Assembly (NCBI GenBank): GCA_031002005.1
Contig: JARYHS010013630.1
Span: 27,867,112 to 27,931,111 of the forward strand
Source of the DNA: Vandiemenella viatica
Taxonomy: Eukaryota > Arthropoda > Insecta > Orthoptera > Morabidae
Length of the DNA: 64,000 bases
Direction: 5' to 3'
Made by a program: the position numbers and the translations under genes. This document shows, piece after piece, positions 54,918-64,000 of the stretch. The notes under the pieces were generated by a model, which had not been told where the DNA came from, did not search any database, and saw nothing but the letters and a program-made list of their open reading frames with translations. Position 1 is the first letter of the stretch. The number at the start of each line of letters is the position of its first letter.

Positions 54918-56002
54918 ATAGGACAGAAAAATGAAGCACTACCTACATCAGATGTTGGCATAATGACAGAAACAAACACAAGAAATATTGCAATTTTTTG
55001 GGTCTCGGTCCCTCGTCAGCTGTAGAACGTGTTGGAGGGTGGTTACTGTAAGCTAATGCCTCAAACAGTGACAAGAAAGATACATGTTAGGGGAAATTTC
55101 AAACAGATGACAGGGAGTGGGGGTTGTAAGTTAAATATAACACCTGAGAATTGCGAAAATAGTAAATACATAATCAAAACAAGTAATGACAACATAAAGA
55201 TATCATTCATGACACAACTTTTTTCCAACTTAATTTAATTATTAATTCATACACCCATAAGTGATATATCAATGTTTAACATGCACATACTTTTCTCGAG
55301 AACTGCACTATACAAGACTGAAAATAGCATAAAATTTTGTACAGTTGTTTTCAAGATTAGCATGGTCGTCATTCTTCATTTTATTCTATGCTAGGTACTC
55401 AAAGCATACTGTCATGGCAATTAGATGCTTTATCATCAAGCACTGCTCAAAACTTTGTTTTGTTCAAAATCCACAGCATTTCTTCTTCTTCTTCTTCTTC
55501 ATAAGTCACCTTTTCCTACTGGATATTGGCGGTCCACACAGCTAGCTCTGCGCGTGAAACTGCAGGACGGAAAGCCTCTCCTGACGTGCAGTTGTACCAT
55601 CTCCAAATGTCCTTCAGCCACGAATTCCTTCACCATTTAGAGTGTTAGAAATTTACTACTTGTTTCATAAGTCATGGATGTGTTGGTAATTGAAAAGAAA
55701 TGTCCCTCTCAGCCCTCAATAAGTTAAAATGATCTGTGACATACAAATACGTTAATAACATGATGAGACAATGTGACATAGCCCGTTCATCTGAGGTTTA
55801 CAAAGGTGTCAATTAATGAGATTTGCTATCATCAGGCATCACCTTGCCTAGCTGATTTTAGGGGTGCAAACTTAGGCTCTTAACTGTAACCTATTAACTA
55901 TCTTACCTTATTGCCTTTTCTACAGGGCAGTCGGAGAATGGCTAACTTCACACACTGTTGACTAGCTTATCAAATCATTGCAGTCATACAGTAGAAAACA
56001 TA
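54918..56002. other. No recognisable feature (copy B)
   Basis: Counterpart of 3017-4098. A CTT microsatellite (55484-55500) is longer than in copy A. Confidence 0.6.
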
Positions 56003-57192
56003 CACTGAAGAGTCAAAGAAACTGGTATAGGCATGCATATGCAAACACAGCAGTATGTAAACACTCAGAGTACTGCGCTGTGGTTGGCAACGCCTATATA
56101 AGACAACAGTGTCTGGCACAGGTGTTAAGATTGGTTACTGCTGCTGCAACTGGCAGGTTATCATGATTTAAGTCAGTTTGAATGTGGTGTTATAGTTCGC
56201 ACATTAGAGATGAAACACAGCATCTCCGAGGTAGCGATGAGGTGGGGATTATCGCATTACGACCATTTCACGAGTGCATGGTGAATATCAGGAATCCGGT
56301 AAAACATCCATTTCCGAAATCACTACGGGTGGAAAAAGATCCTGCAAGAACGGGACCAACGACAACTGAAGAGAATCATTCAAAGTGACAAAAGTGCAAC
56401 CTTTCTGCAAATTGCTGCGGATTTAAATGCTGGGCCATCAACAAGTGTCACCGTGCGAACCATTAAACGAAACATCATCGATATGGGCTTTCGGAGCCGA
56501 AGGCCCACTCGTGTAACCTTGCTGAGTGCACGATACAAAGCTTTACGCCTTGCCTGGGTCCGTCAACACCAACATTAGACTGTTGATGATTGGAAACACG
56601 TTGCCTGATCCGACGATTGTATCGAGTGGATGGATGTGTACGGGTATGGAGACAACCTAATGAATTCGCGGACCTGCATGTCAGCAGTGGATTGTTCAAG
56701 CTAGTGGAGGCTCTGTAATGGTGTGGGACATGTGCAGTTGGAGTGACATGGGACCCCTGATACATCCTCATACGACTTTGACAGGTGGCACATTCATACG
56801 CATCCTGGCTGATAACCTGCATCCATTCATGTCCATTGTGCATTCCGACAGACTTGGGCAATTCCATCAGGACAATGCGACACCCCATACATCCAGAATT
56901 TCTACAGAGTGGCTCCAGGAACACTCTTCTGAGTTTAAACACATCCACTGGCCACCAAACATGAAAATTATTGAGCATATCTGGGATTCCTTACAACATG
57001 CCAATCAGAAGGGATCTCCATACCCTCGTACACTTACAGATTTATGGACAGCCCTGCAGGATGCCAATTCCCTCCAGCACTACTTCAGACATTAGTCGAG
57101 TCCATGCCAATATGTGTTGCTCCACTTCTGCGTGCTCGCAGGGGCCCTACGCGATATTAGGCAGGTGTACCAGTTTCTTTGGCTCTTCGGTT
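56003..57192 (+). mobile_element. Tc1/mariner-type transposon, inactive (copy B)
   Basis: Counterpart of 4099-5291, TA at 56001-56002 and 57193-57194, same inverted ends. Confidence 0.9.
56145..57095 (+). pseudogene. Tc1-like transposase, broken (copy B)
   Basis: Same lesions as copy A. In addition, the initiator context reads gcaactggcagg instead of gcaatggcagg, removing the ATG. The C-terminal frame 56718-57095 keeps QDNATPHTS and IIEHIWDSL. Confidence 0.88.
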
Positions 57193-57221
57193 TAATGGAG
57201 AAACATGGAACCAAGTAATTA

Positions 57222-57616
57222 TTGGTGTAGAGTCTTGGTTAAAAGAAGAAAAACTAGACAGTGAGGTATTTATCAACTGTTACAGTTCACTGGTGTTCAT
57301 AGATAATGACCATGAGTTACTTGGGGTAGATTTCTAGGGTAATAAAAAAGAAAAAATCAGAGTGATGGCTGTTTATCACAGTGGAAGAATGACTGATGAA
57401 CATGAGGTTCTTGCGCAGAAATTAAATCCATACTCAGATTTCAGAAGTGAGAATAGAATAGTCATTATTGGTGGAGATTTGAACTGGGTGGGAAATAAGA
57501 CTAACAATACAAGGGGACAGAGATTTTCTAATACCTTAATGAGGGGAGGAGAGTTTACGCAATTCATACAGCAGAACACTAGGGGACAAAACATGTTGGA
57601 TATCTTATTAATAAGA
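57222..57616 (+). pseudogene. LINE endonuclease fragment (copy B)
   Basis: Counterpart of 5318-5706. Here the frame runs a little further, through QNMLDILLIR, because one extra A restores the phase that is lost in copy A. Confidence 0.75.
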
Positions 57617-57757
57617 TGATAACCTTCCAAATGACAGGCCAGAATGTTAATTATTCACCCAACACGCTCGGTACGAGCAGTTAGGCACAGGCTACAATGT
57701 CAAGTTTTTTCAAACTTAGTGAAACTTTAGTTAAGGTAATAAAGCTATGAAATATCT

Positions 57758-59945
57758 TTGTAGGGATTTCAATTAGGGGTAGCTTACAGAATATAACTGA
57801 CAGAAAGAAGTGTCATAGTATAGAGAGGAAGGTGGTGAAGGTGGCACAACATAACAGGGTGGAACTCGTCTACATCCAGAGAAGCCACGATCATGCACAG
57901 TTGAGCCATGCTATAAATATTAATGGAGATGTCGCTTCTGAAAGTAATTATTTCCATCTGGAAATTGTGCCTGTGGACACCATTGATGGGTGTGGTTTCA
58001 CTAGTCATGGCTTACACCTAAATAGAAGAGGTTAGTTTGCCAGTTGTTAGATTAAGCTATGAGGGAACTGACTTCCAGTTATGATGGAGCCTATTTTAGA
58101 TTAGAGGCTGCTGAACCCGAATGCAAAAGCACGGTAAGAGAAATCATAAATATTTAAGACAAAGTGGATGCTTATGAGAAAATAAAATAGGTTGTAGCAA
58201 CACACAAAAGTATTACAGTTTCATAACTTAATAGAGATACACAAACCACAAGTAGTTATAGGAGTAGAATCTTTGTTAAAGGAAGAAGTGCCTTGACAGT
58301 GAGGTTTTCGCCAATGGTTACCAAAGTGAAAGAGGAGAAACTGGTGGAGGGATGTCTATATTGGTTAGCAAAGACAATTACAGTTCACTGGCATTACTAA
58401 ATTATAATTATGAGTAACTTGAGGCAGATTTCAGAGATGATGAAATGAAAAACTTAGGGTATTGGCTGCTTACCACAGTGGAAGAACGAATGATGAATGT
58501 GAACCTCTTGGGGAGAAACTAAATTCTTATTTAGAGTTCAGTGGTCGGAGACAAGTGTCGAATGGTTGTTATTGGTGGGAACATAAATTTACCATGTGTC
58601 AAATGGGAAGTTAATAAGATTGATAGCAGCAGGGAAGAGAGATTTATAAATATCTTGAGAAGGGAGGAGGCTTTAAACAAGTGGTAGAGCAGAGCACAAG
58701 AGGACCGAACATGTTGGATGTGATCCTAATAAGGCTTTATGATAAACTTGTGGGGGTCTCGAGTGACTGAAGGATTAAGAGATCACGAAGCGGATCCAAA
58801 GAATATTAGTAAACAAGTGGCCAGAACTGAAGTGGTTATAAGAACAATTAAGAAATGGCACATATTTCACAACTGAAGAGATATTTCAAAGTAAGAGTCA
58901 GCATTAAGAAAGACAACAAAAGTACATTGGAGTCGAAGTGGGAACAGTTACAGGGGATAAAAATAAAGGCGGAAGAAATATTTATTTCAAAACCAAAAAT
59001 AAAGAGAAGTATATAATCTACATACTATAATCAAAAGGTGAGGAGACTAAGGACTTTGGTAAGAAGAGAAACCAACATAGTTAAGAGAGAGCAGGGTAAT
59101 AGGTAACACTTGAAATTACTAAACAAGGTATTAATAACAGCAAAAAGGAAAGAAAAACCTTGGTTAGTGACGAATGTTATGAATACATGTGGACCACTGA
59201 ATGATATTATGTAGAAATTTCTTTGGCCATGTTAGAAATCTGAAGGGATGGTAAGGTATTCAGACAACTGTAGATAAGGATGGAAAAGTAACCATGGATT
59301 TGAAAAAGGCAGAGGTGGTGCAACTGGATGGTATCGTGAAAACATGTTCAGTCAACTGGCTCTGCTATCTTCATCAGTTGTCATGTGGCTTCCAGTGGTT
59401 GTAAGTCCCAACTGACTTGCCTCATGTCCACTTTTATCACTGTGCTGTGCCTGTCCGCTGCTACATGCCAGTGGATGTCATAGAGGATTAAAAACTGTGG
59501 TCAGACCCTTTACTGTTATCTAATGGGATAGTATGGAACCAACATTATAGCTGGAGTGGGTTCAATGGAGAGCTACTTAATTTATTCATGGAAATTACCA
59601 TAGAAGACAGTTAGTACTGATATGATAAATTAGCTACATCAAGAGTCTCTAGAAGACAGGAGAGGGATGAGCCTACTGGGAGCATGTAATGAATATTTTG
59701 GCAAAGAACTCTGGATGGATAATGGGAGAATAATTATGAGTATTGGAAGGGAAGAGGAGATGATGACCATAAACTAGATTTTCATTTCAGCTGTAAGACT
59801 GGGAAAGGTTTTATTTGTAGGTAAGGGAGTTAGGGACTGGAGTGCCTTATTGGGGAGGTAGCTGAAACAGTTAAAGGATTTAAACAAATTTTTAAGGCAT
59901 ATTAGGGAACTGAAAGTGGGGCACAAGTTCCATTACAAGTGGTTA
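57758..59945 (+). pseudogene. LINE alpha relic, uninterrupted (copy B)
   Basis: Counterpart of 5850-9125 without the hAT insertion: ORF1-end-like piece with HGLHLNRRG (57832-58035), endonuclease region, basic linker and C-terminus. Confidence 0.75.
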
Positions 59946-61320
59946 ATTAATAGCAATTTGATCTGTAAAAACTCCTATAACATTAATAATTTGAAAATAG
60001 AGACAATGATACTGCTGTTTTTGTGTTTGTCCTGGGCCTTCATCCATGGTAGGAGACAGGAAATTTTCCTCTTTCCTCGTTTTTACATAAAAATATAATA
60101 ACACAAATAATTTAAACATTATATTGGGATAAAACTAAATGTAACCAAGATACTTCGTAGAAAATGATAAATTAGTGCTTTTCTTACTTATTTTATATGA
60201 AGTAATTTGGTGCAAAGTTAAGAGATGATAGCAGCCATTTTTTTCAGACTTTCCATAACCACACTTCCAGAAGGGAATTCGCTAACTGTGGAAACTAGAA
60301 CACTGAACGAAAGGAGGATTGTGTAGAAACATAAATGCATTATAACCTAAAAATAATACACTCTTTCAATGCCAAGCAGAAAAAACTAAACAGAAATTGA
60401 AAACTGATGCAATGGGACTAATCCACTTGACAAGTGATGTTACTGACACAGACAAACTTCTGAGATTATACATACTAGCATCTGGAGATCATGTGACATT
60501 ATTAAATAATCAACTCTTGGAGTTATATACCTGCCAAATCTTTACAAAATGTGCATCTCCTAAAAAAAGGTCTAGGATTTCAATCATTAGATATTATTAT
60601 TACAAGATCTTGCAGAGTTATGTTTCTAAAGTATTTACATTTTAATATTTTTGAAAATATTATATGGATAATTCCTGATAAATTATGGCACAAAAACTTT
60701 AATTTACAAAGCATTTACAGATTTCAGCTTGGTGCTTAAGCACTAATGAACCTACAGTTTCAAAATTAAAAATGCACACCAAGGCGGAATCTGGATTTGA
60801 TTCTCCACATTATTGTTTGATAAATGAGATATCATGTGACTTCCAGGGTGATGTTAAATGGATTTTCCTCAACTCCCTTCAAACTTTTTCTCACTTGGAA
60901 TTTTTATCCTCTGTCAAAAATTGTTTTTTTTTGCAATAACAAACTAACATTTTTAAAAGACATTGTAAAATTAGTCACATTTGAAAGTTTAAGCAACCAC
61001 CTTCAGTAGAAGCATTATAAATCTTTTTTACAAAAATTAGCAATAACATAATAAGAAACTTAAAACTCAAATCTTATATTCCAAGACCTTGGCTCCTTGT
61101 TAAACATAGTACACCATTTTCAAAATAATTCATTACAATCAAAATCCTAGTCTTATACTTGTCAGAGATTTAATTTAATGTATAGCTACACAAAAACAAA
61201 GGCATTTATTATATTAGAAAATATTTATTTAAAAAAATTACACTTAAATTACACTGATTTTCAATTACATCACAAATATTTTATCTACTCACATAAAATA
61301 GAAAGTCTTGTATGAAATAG
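59946..61320. other. No recognisable gene (copy B)
   Basis: Counterpart of 9126-10492. Indels between copies break all open frames. Confidence 0.6.
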
Positions 61321-61569
61321 AATCTCATTGTTTCTAGAACTTTGATAACCACTGAACATAAAAAAACAGAATTATAAATGCAGCACAGAGTACTATTTTG
61401 TTAAACAGCTGTTTGGAGTAGATTGATTTATTCATACCAAGCACTACAATCTCATTGTTTCTAGAACTTTAAACATAAAAAACAGCATTATAAATGCAGC
61501 ACAGAGGCACTGTTTTATTAAAAAAAAACAGCTGTTTGGAGCAGATGATTTTATTCATCCCGAGCACTA
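61321..61569 (+). repeat. 127-bp tandem duplication (copy B)
   Basis: Units start at 61321 and 61448. Counterpart of 10493-10741. Confidence 0.85.
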
Positions 61570-62276
61570 CTGCTCTCAGATTCTTCTATTATTTCCTGCA
61601 ATAAAAAAATTAATTACTACTGTTGCAAACAGGTGAAGATTTTTTCTGGCTGCAACTAATGATCACTGCCAAATAGATGACACAGCAATCACAAAATACA
61701 ATACATAAAAGATAATAATAAATTATTTTTGTACCATCAGTTGAAGTTATACATTCCTGACAGTGTTGAGAATAATAAAATAGTCTCAATAGGGCAGTTA
61801 CTGTTACAATACCAAAGGAAATAGTTTGTCCTGATCTGTTTTCTTGGTTCTCTGTGTGGAGACTCATAAAAATGTATAAAAGGGTGACATGAAGGAGGAA
61901 TGGGAATTATCAGATGTAAGTATTTATATACATAACATTTTAATTAAGTTTAGTCAGACTGAATGGATGTCAGTCTTCAGGGGTGATGGGTGGTATAGTA
62001 AACCCTTGGGTTACTGTAAGCCACAGGTTGCGACAAGGTAAAGAAATCAGTTCGGGCAGTGTAATGCTGTCCTAGCAGGAGCTATGGCCAAATAAGGACC
62101 CTAAGCCAGCAGGATTAGGCTGTGTGAGAGAGAGTCTGGACTGTAATGATGGCATTTTCCTGGAATTTGATAGGGCCAAAGGTATCCCCACTCTTATGGA
62201 AATGGTGGGATTAAGCTTAACAAAACCTACTTGCTGAGCCACCTTGGTCTACTCAGCTGCTTGTTAACTTTGTGTA

Positions 62277-62391
62277 TTAATATAGTCTTCTCAGATGACT
62301 AGCTGAGTGAGCAGAGTATTTTGGAAATAGGAATCTCTGTCTGAGAAAACACCCTGCTCACTCGGCTAGTCACCAGAGAAGATTATATTAA
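62277..62391. repeat. Hairpin (copy B)
   Basis: Counterpart of 11448-11562. Confidence 0.8.
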
Positions 62392-62949
62392 TTCTCAACG
62401 CTGAAAGAAACTTTGATCTTGTGTAACTTTGTTTATTCATTGACATTTTGGCTCTGTTCCTGCCATCCTGTTTGGGAGTTGCTATGGAGGTAGACACCAT
62501 GCTGAAGACAACATTGGTTGAGATTTCCTGGGAAGCTGTCGACAGCATGGTGCAGTGAGATCCTGTTCCTCGTAGAGCGTAGTCAAATGGGAGGGCACAG
62601 CACTGATTTGACAGTTATGGGTTGATCATATCAGTCATAAAACAATGTATTAATTACCCTTGCACTCACTCTCCAAACCCCACTTGTAGCCAAGGATGTG
62701 GTGCAATTATCCTCTATGGGAAACAGGAAACAAGAGAAGAACAAATTGACATTATGTACATTCTAAATACTATTGTAATAAATGTAAATATCTAATTAAC
62801 AGGGCAGACTTGTACTATAGTCTCGTGTTGACCAATAATTCCTGTCCACTGCATAATCCTTCTCAGGAAGTTGCGTTATTGATGAAAGTAGTAGGCAGTT
62901 CACCACATATAAACTGCCACTTGGCAAGCAGCTGGTTATAAAGCACAAG

Positions 62950-63950
62950 TTGCAAGTTGTATTGAGAGGAATGGATGCCTCCTATGACAGAATAACAGGT
63001 AGATACCTTTTGATGAAATGGAAGGCAACAGTGGATTATAGAAAAGCAGTGGTACGGATACAGGAAGCTAGTATTAATATGAAGAGAGAAGAGGAAATGG
63101 GTAAGACAGGTACATGGACTTACAATGTGAATATTTACCTAAACAACTATAAAATGTTGACAAATTCAAATATCTTGGCAGTACTCTGAGTAAAGACAAC
63201 ACCAGTAAACGTGAAATTACAAACAGAAATAATAATGCAGCAGTCTTTTATAACCAGGTGAGAACTCTGTTGTGGGACAACAAAGTTCCCAGAAAGTATA
63301 AACCTACACTATTCAAAACCTTTTACATCCCCATACTGACTTGAGCCCTAGAAACATGTACCCTGTCCAGAAGAGACAATAGTAGCCTCTGAAATGAAGT
63401 TTCTGTGAGCAATGCTTCAGAGAACACGAAAGGATAAAGTGAGGAATGAAATCAAGCAGAGGCCAGTATAAACATCAGTGTGACAAAACCCTTGCAGCAT
63501 TCTCGCCTGAGGTAGTATGGACATGTCCAAAGGATGGAGGAAGAAAGAAGAGCAAAGGGTGGCCTCACATTTGGGAGGACGGTGGTTCAAATCCCTGTCC
63601 GGGAATCCAGATTTGGGTTTCCCAACGCACTCCAGGCAAATGCCGGGATGCTTCCTTCAAAAGGCCATAGCCAAATTCCTTCCTATTCCTTGCCCCCCAT
63701 CCTTTCCCGTCTCTAAAGACTTCGCTGTTAAGAGATGTTAAAAAAAGAGTAAAGGTCTACTTTAATAGGAACATCCAAGGTAAATGACGTGTGGGAAGGC
63801 CCAAAAAGAAATTGATGGACCAAATCAAGAAGGATATAGAAGATTTGGGGCTTGTTTGGAAGACTGTTCAAGAACATCAACTTTTCTTGGACAGGAAGGA
63901 GGGGAGAGTGCTTGTGACCATCACCCGCGAGACTGGAGCTGGATAATGAT
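62950..63950 (+). pseudogene. LINE delta C-terminal region, split by SINE
   Basis: After the end of copy B, frames show an open piece (62950-63189, LRGMDASYDRITGRYLLMKW). Frameshifted segments follow with SINMKREEEMGKTG, STLSKDNTS-like and MKFLxAMLQRTRKDKVRNEI (about 63390-63450). Past SINE S1 comes VGRPKKKLMDQIKKDIEDLG (about 63795-63855) and LDRKEGRVLVTITRETGAG. This is the part of a LINE protein that follows the reverse transcriptase. Related in plan to LINE beta (22340-22760). Confidence 0.75.
63559..63745 (+). mobile_element. SINE S1, 5'-truncated, in LINE delta
   Basis: Begins within the tRNA head (ggaggacggtggttcaaatc). The S1 core ttcccaacgcactccaggca and the end gttaagagatgtt plus A-tail follow. 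Target duplication agagcaaagg (63549-63558) and agagtaaagg (63746-63755). Confidence 0.88.
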
Positions 63951-64000
63951 GATGATGAAGAAGAAGAGGAAATGGGAGAGAATTTGTGAGGTAAGGTGAA

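Larger units (their letters stand above)
51939..62900 (+). repeat. Large direct duplication, copy B
   Basis: Matches 1-12071 throughout. It lacks the hAT insertion at the equivalent of 7587 (empty site 59499-59506), the poly-T near 1394 and the LTR retrotransposon at the equivalent of 12072. It has its own small indels. Upstream of 51939 the sequence continues without any junction signature, because copy A's counterpart lies outside the window. Confidence 0.97.

Noticed and set aside
62896..62915. Remnant of an excised LTR at the end of copy B (caccaca)
   Set aside because: Only 7 bases match the LTR end and no expected duplication follows. Coincidence is more likely, though noted in the findings.

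Overview
This is a eukaryotic, almost certainly insect, window that is repeat-rich and gene-poor. The evidence is a split cuticle-protein gene with a Rebers-Riddiford chitin-binding domain, tRNA-derived SINEs, non-LTR retrotransposons, and Tc1/mariner, PIF/Harbinger and hAT DNA transposons. The commonest SINE resembles SINEs I associate with polyneopteran insects (cockroach/termite, orthopteran or stick-insect type), but I cannot fix the lineage from sequence alone. There is no operon, CRISPR array, rRNA or credible functional tRNA gene. Most open frames over 60 codons are chance frames inside repeats.

Layout. Positions 1-12071 (copy A) recur almost unchanged at 51939-62900 (copy B) in the same orientation. 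Both copies hold an inverted SINE pair, a tRNA-SINE, a 1.2-kb foldback element, a dead Tc1-like transposon, two overlapping LINE relics, a 127/128-bp tandem duplication and a small hairpin. Copy A alone carries a 1.09-kb hAT insertion with an 8-bp target duplication, and copy B keeps the empty site. Copy A homology runs off the window start. It stops on the right exactly where an LTR retrotransposon begins (12072). That retrotransposon is cut by a gap of exactly 1000 N (14164-15163). The pair is therefore either a large tandem duplication or two haplotypes joined end to end by the assembler.

From 15.2 to 24 kb there is a 0.3-kb-arm inverted repeat, three fragments of an unidentified coding family (16.8, 18.4 and 21.2 kb), a mariner-type transposase N-terminus, several SINEs, a 138-bp tandem repeat, a 30-bp minisatellite and a LINE C-terminus. 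From 24.9 to 27.7 kb I see little. From 29.0 to 44.3 kb there is a dense nest of DNA transposons: a Harbinger element interrupted by a SINE and by a hAT element, then five further hAT elements, each with a perfect 8-bp target duplication. Two of these are 4-5 kb and hold decayed ZMYM1/KIAA1586-like transposases. A LINE with a defective reverse transcriptase follows at 43.8-45.9 kb.

The only host gene I can support is a small pro-resilin-like cuticular protein on the + strand. Exon 1 (46201-46308) encodes a signal peptide, and exon 2 (51018-51224) encodes a complete chitin-binding domain. They join in phase 0 across a 4.7-kb intron full of LINE and SINE debris. The product would be 104 residues, secreted and bound to cuticle chitin. 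The window ends (62901-64000) in another LINE C-terminus split by a SINE.
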